Positions 1 to 6,642 of a stretch of 10,870 nt of DNA are shown piece by piece. The translations under genes were made by a program, and so were the position numbers. The stretch covers positions 25,647 to 36,516 of the forward strand of contig DBZY01000033.1 in assembly GCA_002311835.1 (NCBI GenBank). Reading direction: 5' to 3'. This DNA comes from Proteobacteria bacterium UBA1148 (GTDB lineage: Bacteria; Pseudomonadota; Gammaproteobacteria; Steroidobacterales; Rariloculaceae). Positions within the stretch are counted from its first letter, which is position 1; each line of letters begins with the position of its first letter. The notes under the pieces are model-generated. The model was not told the origin of the DNA, did no database searches, and worked only from the letters and a program-made list of their open reading frames with translations.

Positions 1-983
1 ACGTCGTGTTCTTCATCAACAATAATCAACCCAGCATCGACCAACGGGGCGAATATGGCGGAGCGTGTGCCGACGATGACTTTAGCAACACCTGTTCGCG
101 CATTTTGCCACGCTCTTAGCCTTTCGCCTGCTGGGAGACCAGAATGCATTACGGCAAGGCCGAGACCAAAGCGATTTTCCAACCTATTTACGAGCTGAGG
201 GGTCAGACCGATTTCAGGTACCAGCAACAAGCTCTGGCAGCCGACTTCGAGTTGCTTTGAGATCAGCCGCATGTACACCTCTGTTTTGCCGCTACCTGTC
301 ACACCTTGGAGCAAAAATGCTTGGTAACCCGCGCTCGCGCTGGCAATAATGGTTAGACACTGTTGCTGTTCCCTGGTCAGTTCGGGCATCGGGTGCGCGG
401 GTTCCGTGGCGAGCGGTGGCGTAAAAACCGGCCGCCTCGATTGGATCCATCCTTTTGCTGCTAAACGTTTCAGGACTTCACGTTTAAGATCTGCATCGCG
501 AAGTTCTCGAGTGCTCGCAGAACCAGTGCGCTGGAGTAGTTCAAGGACCTCGGCTTGCCGCTTACCGCGCCGCCGCAGGGCCTCGACATTCTGAACTTGA
601 CCCGTCTCCGTCAGTTCCCACATCTGCTCTTGTTGCTCTAGAGGACTTTTCCCTCGGCGGAGGAGTACTGGTAACGCCTGATTCAAAACCTCCCCAATAG
701 GATGGTGATAGTAGTCCGCACACCACTGGAGCAACCCTAGAAGCTCATTGTCAAGGACGGGAGCTTCATCTAGAACATCGACAACGTTTTTTATTTTGCT
801 CGAGCCAATGTCCGTCTTGGTAGGGTGGTCAACTACGATGCCGATCCGCGTTCTGGCGCCCAGTGAAACGCGCACACGGCAGCCTCGGGCAGGCAGGGGG
901 CCAGGCCCCGGCCAGCGATAGTCAAAGGCACCAGCAAGGGGCACAGGGAGTGCGACTCGGAGTAATCCGGGCATTTCCGTCAT
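1..983 (-). CDS. priA: Primosomal protein N' (PriA) replication-restart helicase, N-terminal part
   Basis: PriA is a superfamily 2 3'-5' DNA helicase that recognises stalled forks and reloads the replicative helicase. The window holds the first 327 codons; the gene runs off the left edge. The family is about 730 residues long, so the rest of the helicase core and the zinc-binding cysteines lie outside. The N-terminus has the family-typical LPVPLAGAFDY stretch (residues 12-22) of the DNA-binding domain. The Walker A motif GVTGSGKT is at 227-234, LVPEIGLTPQL at 254-264, GTRSAIFAPL at 305-314 and the DEEH Walker B box at 323-326. The start is taken as ATG at 983; ATG at 974 (codon 4) is in frame and equally possible, since neither has a strong ribosome binding site. 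The gene diverges from the pnt operon. Identification is firm; the start is less so. Confidence 0.95.
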   Translation of the reverse strand, partial: MTEMPGLLRVALPVPLAGAFDYRWPGPGPLPARGCRVRVSLGARTRIGIVVDHPTKTDIGSSKIKNVVDVLDEAPVLDNELLGLLQWCADYYHHPIGEVLNQALPVLLRRGKSPLEQQEQMWELTETGQVQNVEALRRRGKRQAEVLELLQRTGSASTRELRDADLKREVLKRLAAKGWIQSRRPVFTPPLATEPAHPMPELTREQQQCLTIIASASAGYQAFLLQGVTGSGKTEVYMRLISKQLEVGCQSLLLVPEIGLTPQLVNRLENRFGLGLAVMHSGLPAGERLRAWQNARTGVAKVIVGTRSAIFAPLVDAGLIIVDEEHD

Positions 984-997
984 TGCGGGCACAGCAT
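980..997 (-). other. Possible five-codon minicistron overlapping the priA start
   Basis: Reading leftward, ATG CTG TGC CCG CAA TGA ends in an ATGA overlap with the ATG proposed for priA. A GGGGG run lies just upstream. This could couple translation of priA to a tiny upstream reading frame, but an 18-base reading frame arises easily by chance. If priA really starts at 974, the overlap means nothing. Confidence 0.12.
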
Positions 998-1262
998 CTC
1001 GACCCCCAGTGCGACGGTTCGGGGGGCAGGAAATGTATATAAATTATTTTTAATCAACATGTTAGGATTATTTAAGGTTAAAGATCTCCGTTTCGTAGGC
1101 ATTGTGTGAGCAATTTTTTTGCTAGTCAGGGAGTTAATAAGACGAATAGTGTCAACAAAGAGCCCCGTTGGGCGTTATCTTGTGCGATGAGGGTAGGGCG
1201 CGTCGATAGGGAATGAAGATTTATCATAGAATTTGTCTGAACTGCTGCCGGGAGCGTACCTG
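984..1262. other. Intergenic region between priA and the sigma-like remnant, with an AT-rich patch
   Basis: No convincing gene is seen here on either strand. Bases 1036-1085 are clearly richer in A and T than the flanks and sit 50-100 bases upstream of the priA start, so they are the most likely place for the priA promoter. I found no -10/-35 pair with good match and spacing. A five-base inverted repeat (AGCAA/TTGCT around a T run) lies near 1110-1126 and is too weak to call a terminator. The stretch from 1130 to 1262 shows nothing I can interpret. Confidence 0.4.
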
Positions 1263-1465
1263 ATGGCACTAGCAGTATTAAAGCAGCCGCTATGTCTACT
1301 AAGTGAGGAAGGAAAGCTGGGTTCGGAGATTGAAATGGACGCTTTCCTCCGCGATGTGCAAACGCGGGCATACCGGATTACGCCGACGAAGCACTGGACA
1401 TAGTCCAAGATACGATGAAATTCCCCACCGGGCGTTACGCCAATTTGGTTGCAATCCGTGCCTAA
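1263..1465 (+). pseudogene. Remnant of an ECF-like RNA polymerase sigma factor (region 2 only)
   Basis: One frame, open from ATG 1263 to the TAG at 1401-1403, contains MDAFLRDVQTRAYRIT, coded from ATG 1335. The next frame, from about 1382 to a TAA at 1463-1465, reads ADEALDIVQDTMKF and then GRYANL. Joined, they resemble the N-terminal region 2 of a sigma-70 family protein common in gammaproteobacteria, whose pattern is roughly DAFLxxVERRAxRMA, a short linker, then (D)EALDIVQDAMxxLxxxYA. Here the linker is about seven residues short and the frame changes at about 1380, which fits a small deletion. No -35-binding region 4 is recognisable downstream before pntAA. ATG 1263 has a GGGAG eight bases upstream. 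The resemblance is read by eye and rests on about 40 residues, so it is moderately supported. If right, this is a non-functional fossil. Confidence 0.45.
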
Positions 1466-1656
1466 ATTCACCGGGGTGCTGAGAAAATACGACCACGCAA
1501 GCCCCAACTGTTCAGGTATACTTGCGCCCGCCAAATCGGCAGACTTCGACTACATTGAGCAACATTATAAACAGTTGCAGCATTGTGGCTCGGTGGTGTC
1601 TTGCGATCGGAGATCAAACTGAGCGCTAACCCGACTAGTGAAAAAAGGAAGTGAAC
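1466..1656 (+). other. Leader region upstream of the pnt operon
   Basis: This stretch must hold the pnt promoter unless transcription starts further upstream. A TATAAA hexamer lies at 1566-1571, but no matching -35 sits at the right distance, so I do not call a promoter. One plus-strand frame stays open from about 1463 to a TGA just before 1624, starting with KFTGVLRKY. It may be the further decayed continuation of the sigma-like gene, but shows no recognisable region 4. The ribosome binding site of pntAA is AAGGAA at 1645-1650. Confidence 0.3.
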
Positions 1657-2790
1657 ATGCAGATTGGCGTCCCTAGGGAACTGCATCCCGACGAACATCG
1701 TGTTGCCATAATTCCCGCCGACGCAAAGAAACTTGTGAAAGCAGGCGCCGAGGTCGTGGTCGAAGCCGATGTAGGCGTTGGTTCTGGGTTCGGTAGTGAT
1801 GATTACGGTGAGGCTGGCGCGAAAATTATCAACGACCGTAAAGAGCTGCTAGCGCAGTCTGACCTAATTCTGCGGGTGCGAAAACCAGATCTCGGAGAGA
1901 TCGAGACTCTAAAGAAGGGCTGCATACATATCAGCTATCTCGATCCCTTTAATGAATCAGGGCTGATAGAAGCATTCAGTAGGCGAGAGGTCAGTGCAAT
2001 CAGCATGGAAATGATTCCGAGGACTACGCGTTCACAGAAGATGGATGCTCTAAGCTCTCAGGCTAATTTAGCGGGGTATGCCATGGTTTTGTTAGCCGCA
2101 GCCAAATTACCACGCATTTTCCCAATGATGATGACTCCGGCAGGAACACTGAAGCCTGCCAATGTGTTTGTAATTGGCGTCGGGGTTGCCGGTCTGCAGG
2201 CAATCGCGACGGCGAAGCGCCTCGGCGCGAGAGTAACCGCGTTCGACACGCGTGCAGTGGTAGCTGAGCAGGTTCAGTCACTTGGCGCCAAGTTTTTGGA
2301 TATTGATCTCGGTGAGACAGGAGAGACGAAGCAGGGATACGCGGTTCAATTGACCTCAGAGCAACTCAAAAAGCAGAAGGAAGGGCAAAAGAAGCAGATC
2401 GCGGGGTCCGATGTGGTAATCACAACCGCCCAAGTTTTCGGGCGCAAGCCCCCTGTGCTGGTCACTGGGGACATGATTGATCAAATGGAGCCGGGCAGCG
2501 TGATTGTAGACATGGCTGCAGAATCCGGTGGGAACGTAGAAGGCTCGGTACCCGGGGAAACGGTTGAGGTTAATGGTGTCAAGATTATTGGTGATGGCAA
2601 TTGGCCTAATCTTCTGGCTCATGACTCAAGCCGCATGTATTCATCCAATCTATCCAATTTTATTGAAGAGTTCTGGAACGCAGATCTGAAGAATATGGTG
2701 CTCGATTTTGAGGATGAGATCTTGCAGGGCTGTGTAATCACCCACCAGGGTGAGATCGTTAATGAAACTATTAAGAACTTGAACAAGTAA
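1657..2790 (+). CDS. pntAA: Proton-translocating NAD(P) transhydrogenase, alpha-1 subunit (NAD-binding, PntAA)
   Basis: This is the soluble NAD(H)-binding domain I of the membrane transhydrogenase, which transfers hydride from NADH to NADP+ driven by proton inflow. It has 377 residues. The N-terminal alanine-dehydrogenase-like half opens with MQIGVPREL and RVAIIP. The RQD loop that contacts nicotinamide is present with the family spacing (R122, Q127, D130). The Rossmann fold has GVGVAG at 174-179 and D197 at the end of the second strand, and the mobile-loop tyrosine is probably Y228. The protein ends without membrane segments because the membrane part is a separate gene, as in the Rhodospirillum rubrum type and unlike fused Escherichia coli PntA. 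ATG 1657 is preferred because AAGGAA lies six bases upstream; an in-frame GTG at 1651 would abut that site. The stop is ten bases before pntAB, so it is the first gene of a three-gene operon. Confidence 0.95.
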   Translation: MQIGVPRELHPDEHRVAIIPADAKKLVKAGAEVVVEADVGVGSGFGSDDYGEAGAKIINDRKELLAQSDLILRVRKPDLGEIETLKKGCIHISYLDPFNESGLIEAFSRREVSAISMEMIPRTTRSQKMDALSSQANLAGYAMVLLAAAKLPRIFPMMMTPAGTLKPANVFVIGVGVAGLQAIATAKRLGARVTAFDTRAVVAEQVQSLGAKFLDIDLGETGETKQGYAVQLTSEQLKKQKEGQKKQIAGSDVVITTAQVFGRKPPVLVTGDMIDQMEPGSVIVDMAAESGGNVEGSVPGETVEVNGVKIIGDGNWPNLLAHDSSRMYSSNLSNFIEEFWNADLKNMVLDFEDEILQGCVITHQGEIVNETIKNLNK

Positions 2791-2800
2791 GGGGGCGGCC

Positions 2801-3091
2801 ATGGACGCTGTTTTTCTAACCTTCATCTTAATGCTAGCCGTCTTATTGGGCTTCGAATTGATCAGTAAGGTACCAGCTACCCTGCATACGCCACTGATGT
2901 CGGGATCTAATGCGATTTCAGGTATTACCTTAGTGGGTGCGGTGACGTCGGCGGGTTCCGGTGGTGCGGAAATGGCAACTTTGTTGGGGACTTTTGCGGT
3001 TGTCTTCGCCACTATCAACGTTATAGGCGGTTACCTAGTTACCAACCGTATGCTCGGGATGTTTAAGAAAAAAGAGAGTGCGGGTAAGTGA
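2801..3091 (+). CDS. pntAB: NAD(P) transhydrogenase, alpha-2 subunit (small membrane subunit, PntAB)
   Basis: This 96-residue membrane protein corresponds to the C-terminal membrane part of fused PntA and forms part of the proton channel (domain II) with PntB. Three hydrophobic segments are visible at about residues 4-20, 36-53 and 58-83. The conserved stretch PATLHTPLMSGSNAISGI, just before the second segment, matches the PALHTPLM..TNAISGI signature of the family. The C-terminus is a short basic tail (MFKKKESAGK). The start is well supported: AAGGGGG ends five bases before ATG 2801. The TGA stop shares its last base with the ATG of pntB, so translation of the two membrane subunits is probably coupled. 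Confidence 0.95.
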   Translation: MDAVFLTFILMLAVLLGFELISKVPATLHTPLMSGSNAISGITLVGAVTSAGSGGAEMATLLGTFAVVFATINVIGGYLVTNRMLGMFKKKESAGK

Positions 3092-4455
3092 TGAATACTC
3101 TGGTGTTAATTAATCTCGGTTACATTGCCGCTGCGGTTCTATTCATTGTTGGCTTGAAGATGTTGAGTTCGCCAGCGACTGCCCGTCGCGGCAATATACT
3201 GTCGTCCCTAGGCATGCTGGTCGCGGTCGTGGTTACGTTACTCGGTGAGGGAATTGTCGAATACCAGTGGGTAGTGGTCGGTCTTGTTACCGGCGGGGGC
3301 ATCGGCGTGCTGGCGGCACGTCTGGTAGCGATGACCGCGATGCCAGAGCTGGTGGCATTGTTCAATGGTTTTGGTGGATTGGCCAGTCTGCTCGTAGGTT
3401 GCGCCGCACTCTTTAGTTCAGGGGGCGAGACTTTCACGATTGTTACCATTGCCCTTGCTATCCTGATTGGTGGTCTAACGTTTACCGGAAGTATTGTTGC
3501 TTGGGGTAAGCTTAATGAGATCATAACTGGTCGACCAATTCTGTTTAGCGGTCAGCGGGCTGTCAATGCGCTGTTATTCTTAGTCATTGGTGCGGCCACA
3601 GTAATGTTCTGTCTGGATCCGAGCAACACAACCTATCTCTACGTTGTTATAGGTCTTTCATTTTTGCTCGGAGTCATGGTGGTGATACCAATCGGTGGCG
3701 CTGACATGCCGGTAGTTATCTCATTACTTAACAGCTACTCTGGTTTAGCAGCATGTGCTGCGGGTTTCGCCATCAATAATATTATTCTGATCGTCGCCGG
3801 TTCTCTGGTGGGGGCGAGCGGCATCATTCTCACTAAGATCATGTGCAAGGCAATGAATAGGTCTTTGGTCAATGTGCTTTTCAGCGGTTTTGGTGCTGCC
3901 ACGACCAGTGCCACAACATTTGAGGGTGAGGTGAAACCGATGACACCTGAGGACGCTTATTACGTTCTCGAGGCAGCATCTAACGTAGTAATAGTGCCCG
4001 GATATGGGATGGCGGTTGCCCAAGCACAGCACGTGGTCAAAGAGCTGCAAGAACTACTGGAGGGGAATGGGGCGGAAGTTGTCTATGCGGTCCACCCGGT
4101 TGCCGGTCGCATGCCCGGGCATATGAACGTTCTATTGGCGGAAGCTGATGTTCCCTACGATCTGTTGCTGGAGATGGATACAGTCAATCCGCGCATGGAA
4201 ACCTTTGATGTGGCAATTGTGCTTGGCGCTAACGATGTGGTGAACCCCGCCGCACGTGAGGTTAAAGACAGTCCGATTTATGGTATGCCCATTATAAACG
4301 TCGACTTTGCCAGGACAGTCTTTGTACTGAAACGTTCGATGGCGTCCGGGTTCGCTGGCATTGACAATCCGCTGTTTTTCCGTGAGAACACCCGCATGAT
4401 ATTTGGAGATGGTAAAGAGACCATTAGCCGCATCATTCGGGAGTTTTCTAACTAA
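3091..4455 (+). CDS. pntB: NAD(P) transhydrogenase, beta subunit (NADP-binding, PntB)
   Basis: PntB supplies most of the proton channel and the NADP(H)-binding domain III. The reading from ATG 3091 gives 454 residues, close to the usual 455-465. Roughly the first 270 residues are a series of hydrophobic helices with polar family motifs such as MPELVALFNGFGGLAS and GGADMPVVISLLNSYSG. The soluble C-terminal domain carries VIVPGYGMAVAQAQ at about 300-313, YAVHPVAGRMPGHMNVLLAE at about 332-351, VLGANDVVNPAA and the end motif NVDFARTVFVLKRSMASGFA, all typical of NADP binding in this family. GTG 3088 is an alternative start one codon upstream. ATG 3091 is preferred because it gives the TGATG overlap with pntAB and leaves six bases to a weak GGGT site. 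The gene appears intact. No clear intrinsic terminator follows it. Confidence 0.96.
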   Translation: MNTLVLINLGYIAAAVLFIVGLKMLSSPATARRGNILSSLGMLVAVVVTLLGEGIVEYQWVVVGLVTGGGIGVLAARLVAMTAMPELVALFNGFGGLASLLVGCAALFSSGGETFTIVTIALAILIGGLTFTGSIVAWGKLNEIITGRPILFSGQRAVNALLFLVIGAATVMFCLDPSNTTYLYVVIGLSFLLGVMVVIPIGGADMPVVISLLNSYSGLAACAAGFAINNIILIVAGSLVGASGIILTKIMCKAMNRSLVNVLFSGFGAATTSATTFEGEVKPMTPEDAYYVLEAASNVVIVPGYGMAVAQAQHVVKELQELLEGNGAEVVYAVHPVAGRMPGHMNVLLAEADVPYDLLLEMDTVNPRMETFDVAIVLGANDVVNPAAREVKDSPIYGMPIINVDFARTVFVLKRSMASGFAGIDNPLFFRENTRMIFGDGKETISRIIREFSN

Positions 4456-4544
4456 TACTAGGCCTTACGTTACGCTATCAGACGCTGGTACAGGAAAGTG
4501 TCTGCCCTCCAGGGCTGATCCCCGCCAAAGCGCGCAGCGGCTGG

Positions 4545-4553
4545 TGTTATGCT
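4545..4553 (+). promoter_or_regulatory. Possible extended -10 element upstream of the HNH gene
   Basis: TGTTATGCT matches the TGnTAtnnT form of an extended -10 element, with four of six bases of the core hexamer agreeing with TATAAT. No -35 is recognisable at 17 bases. It lies in the 168-base gap between pntB and the HNH start, the only place for a separate promoter if the HNH gene is not read through from pntB. If transcription starts near 4560, the TTG candidate start at 4564 would be almost leaderless, which favours ATG 4624. Confidence 0.2.
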
Positions 4554-4623
4554 GCATTAACTATTGAATATTGGTTCGGTGTCGGTAAAACTTGTGGTGT
4601 ACAGGATAAATCCAGCGAGCGAA

Positions 4624-5250
4624 ATGGAGCAATGCGCCATAACCCAAGAGGTGTTGCGAACCGATGTCGCAGGAATGCCCTTGGAATGGATCGATTACCG
4701 TGATGCTGTGAGGTTGTATCATACCGAGCAAGTTGCGTACGTTTGTGGATCACCTATCTATCGGATACGCGGAGGGGACAACGCTAGAACAGGTCTACGT
4801 AGCGTCATCGAAGTCAGCTCTATCATTGCTACTCATGGCGATACCATCGCGGTAGAGCGGAATCGCAACCGATATACCCCGCCTCTCAATAACCGAACTC
4901 TGTTTAAGCGAGATGTAAACTTATGCCTATACTGCGCTCAGCAGTTTCGGACGTCCGACTTAACCCGTGATCACATCACACCGATCAGTCAAGGAGGATG
5001 TGATGTGTGGACGAACGTGGTTACTGCTTGTCGTCGTTGTAATAACCACAAAGGTGGACGCAATCCGGAGCAAGCTGGGGTGCAACTCGTAGCTATCCCT
5101 TTTACGCCGACCTACGCTGAGTATATTTACTTAAAAGGTCGTCGTGTGCTTGCTGATCAAATGGAATACCTTCTCACGCATTTCCCCCGAACATCCCCTC
5201 TGCACGAGCGTCTAAGGATCCATCTTAATAATCAAAAATCAATTGTTTAG
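4624..5250 (+). CDS. HNH endonuclease family protein (McrA-like, COG1403 type)
   Basis: This 208-residue protein carries a zinc-stabilised beta-beta-alpha-metal nuclease domain at about residues 95-145. Two cysteine pairs, C101/C104 (CLYC) and C136/C139 (CRRC), frame the fold. D116-H117 in TRDHITP supplies the conserved catalytic histidine. N131 (TNVVTAC) and the NNH at 140-142 complete the HNH pattern, so the nuclease centre looks intact. The N-terminal 90 residues (VLRTDVAGMPLEWIDY, then RSVIEVSSIIA) match a conserved but poorly studied bacterial subfamily that is not clearly tied to a restriction system. No methylase lies nearby. ATG 4624 is chosen because the family-like sequence begins there. 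An in-frame TTG at 4564 would add 20 residues; neither start has a good ribosome binding site. The TAG stop is in the same frame as the next gene. The true substrate is unknown; DNA cleavage or nicking is the family expectation. Confidence 0.88.
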   Translation: MEQCAITQEVLRTDVAGMPLEWIDYRDAVRLYHTEQVAYVCGSPIYRIRGGDNARTGLRSVIEVSSIIATHGDTIAVERNRNRYTPPLNNRTLFKRDVNLCLYCAQQFRTSDLTRDHITPISQGGCDVWTNVVTACRRCNNHKGGRNPEQAGVQLVAIPFTPTYAEYIYLKGRRVLADQMEYLLTHFPRTSPLHERLRIHLNNQKSIV

Positions 5251-5256
5251 TCTGCC

Positions 5257-6138
5257 TTGGATCTTGAACAGGTCATTGGTGAGCTAAAGCGTCGTTCTGG
5301 AATCCGCGTCGATATAAACCGTGTGAGATCCGTCGTTGGTGGCAGTATCAATAAAGCGTTTTGCTTGTTAGCCGATCCAGAACCGTTGTTCGTCAAAATT
5401 AACGCAGCACATACACTTCCGGTTTTTGAGGCAGAAGTGGAAGGGCTGGAAGCCCTTCGATCGGCGGAGGGCGTTTCCGTGCCGGAGACAGTCGACGTTG
5501 GATGTGTTGGTGAAACTTCCTATCTGGCGCTACGTTGGGTTGAATTCTCAAGCAAAATAAAGTCTGCGGAACATCTATTAGGGGTGGCGCTGGCTCAGCA
5601 ACATCGTGACATAGCTGAACAGTTTGGTTGGCACCGTGAGAACACTATCGGAGCCACGCCGCAACGGAACACTCTTATGTGTAACTGGTCCGATTTCTTC
5701 CGGCTTGAGCGGCTCGGGGTCCAACTCGAGCTGGCGGTCGAGCGGGGCCTTCCACAACAGCAGCTAGATCAAGCTTATTATGTGATGGAGCGACTTGAAT
5801 GGTTTTTTGTAGGCCGGGAACCCGTTGCATCATTGCTTCATGGAGATTTGTGGTCTGGCAACTGGGGATGTGATGCCTCTGGGGAACCTTTTATATATGA
5901 TCCAGCCGTCTATTATGGTGACAGAGAGGTGGATCTGGCTATGACCCGCCTTTTCGGTGGTTTCGGAGACGCTTTTTATTCGGCCTACCAGAACGAATGG
6001 CCGTTAACAGATGGATGGGAAGCGCGCGTTGACCTCTACAATCTCTATCATCTGTTGAACCACTTCAACTTATTCGGCGCAAGTTACCTTGACCAGACTT
6101 CGGATACCCTTTCTCGTCTATGGAACTCTGCCCGCTAA
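5257..6138 (+). CDS. Fructosamine kinase family protein (FN3K/ketosamine-3-kinase-like, YniA-like)
   Basis: This 293-residue protein belongs to the fructosamine kinase family, which phosphorylates sugar adducts on amino groups so that they fall off (deglycation). It has the phosphotransferase fold: a P-loop-like GGSINKAF at 28-35, lysine K47 in LFVKIN, an acidic partner helix (FEAEVEGLEAL, 57-67), the catalytic loop HGDLWSGN at 195-202 with D197, and the metal-binding DPAVYYGDRE at 215-224. NWSDFFRLERL (143-153) and YNLYHLLNHFNLFGASYL (261-278) are also family-typical. Its length is close to that of E. coli YniA (about 286 residues). The start is awkward: the only candidate before the family sequence is TTG 5257, three codons after the HNH stop, with no visible ribosome binding site. 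Translation may depend on coupling or on stop readthrough from the HNH gene. The physiological substrate in bacteria is not settled. Confidence 0.9.
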   Translation: MDLEQVIGELKRRSGIRVDINRVRSVVGGSINKAFCLLADPEPLFVKINAAHTLPVFEAEVEGLEALRSAEGVSVPETVDVGCVGETSYLALRWVEFSSKIKSAEHLLGVALAQQHRDIAEQFGWHRENTIGATPQRNTLMCNWSDFFRLERLGVQLELAVERGLPQQQLDQAYYVMERLEWFFVGREPVASLLHGDLWSGNWGCDASGEPFIYDPAVYYGDREVDLAMTRLFGGFGDAFYSAYQNEWPLTDGWEARVDLYNLYHLLNHFNLFGASYLDQTSDTLSRLWNSAR

Positions 6139-6300
6139 GTCAGTGCGGAAAGTTTCCTATATGTCTTTTCCTATCTCGTAAGGACCCGCCTTTCAAGTTG
6201 GGAGTGTGCACGAGCGGTTCAACACCACTTAGAGAAATGAAATTGAGTAGATTGTCTCGCAGATTGTTAGTCGGGAGTTGAGATGAGAAGTTAGCGGCAC
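6139..6300. other. Convergent intergenic segment after the fructosamine kinase gene
   Basis: The fructosamine kinase gene (plus) and the symporter gene (minus) converge across this and the next segment. A short palindrome GGAAAGTTTCC lies just after the kinase stop, but its arms leave a one-base loop, so it is not a usable terminator hairpin. I saw no G+C-rich stem followed by a T run on either strand, and no gene. Confidence 0.35.
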
Positions 6301-6600
6301 CTAATCCTCTGATTCATAATATGTAAAACTTCCATAAAGTCCACTTTCACCTAATGCAAAATCTCCTGAATAATAACCACCATTACCACAGTCTGCACTT
6401 ATTACACACTATCCCATAGCTGCAAAACTTGCTTGCGAATGCACAACCGGATCAAAAGCAACACCCATTTCATCATCCCAATATAAATCTATTAAATTTA
6501 ATTTATTGCCATCATAAATTATATTTGTAATATTTTTTAAGTTTAATCCTCATTGTTTTTGACATGACTTGCTAAAAATAATTATTACTCTTCCGCTTAT
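6301..6600 (-). pseudogene. AT-rich decayed coding fragment of unknown family
   Basis: Read leftward, one frame runs from just after a TAG (6603-6601) to a TAG (6303-6301). It is interrupted by TGA at 6552-6550 and TAG at 6411-6409. The open pieces are 16, 46 and 35 codons. The middle one includes NIIYDGNKLNLIDLYWDD and then EMGVAFDPVVHSQASFAAMG; the last includes ADCGNGGYYSGDFALGESG and ends in FTYYESED. The composition is protein-like (aromatic, acidic and glycine-rich turns), and codons end mostly in A or T, unlike every neighbour. This suggests a piece of an imported low-GC gene now decaying. No start codon with a ribosome binding site precedes it. I do not recognise the family. The base composition shift is seen directly; that this was once a gene is inference. 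Confidence 0.4.
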
Positions 6601-6642
6601 CTAGGGAAAACTATGATTAGCGAACGCCGAGGTCGAGATCTT

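Noticed and set aside
1106..1128. Inverted repeat AGCAA/TTGCT around a T run as a possible terminator
   Set aside because: The stem is only five A+T-rich pairs, and no gene ends nearby on either strand.
1175..1534. Minus-strand open frame of 119 codons in the priA-pntAA gap
   Set aside because: It has no ribosome binding site, no recognisable motif and low-complexity Ser/Arg-rich composition, and it lies antisense to the better-supported sigma-like remnant.
3120..3524. Long minus-strand open frame inside pntB
   Set aside because: It is fully antisense to a conserved gene and its composition is what the complementary reading of membrane-protein codons gives.
4480..4516. Candidate terminator hairpins after pntB (CAGAC/GTCTG and GCCCT/AGGGC)
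   Set aside because: The first has a five-pair stem with a 16-base loop, the second a two-base loop, and neither is followed by a T run.
4624..5250. HNH protein as part of a restriction-modification or anti-phage island
   Set aside because: No methyltransferase, specificity subunit, helicase or other defence gene is adjacent, and the neighbours are metabolic genes.
6550..6552. TGA read as tryptophan in the AT-rich fragment (alternative genetic code)
   Set aside because: Reading TGA as Trp does lengthen the frame, but a TAG still breaks it downstream and the surrounding genes use the normal code, with TGA as a real stop in pntAB and the thiolase. Decay is the simpler explanation.
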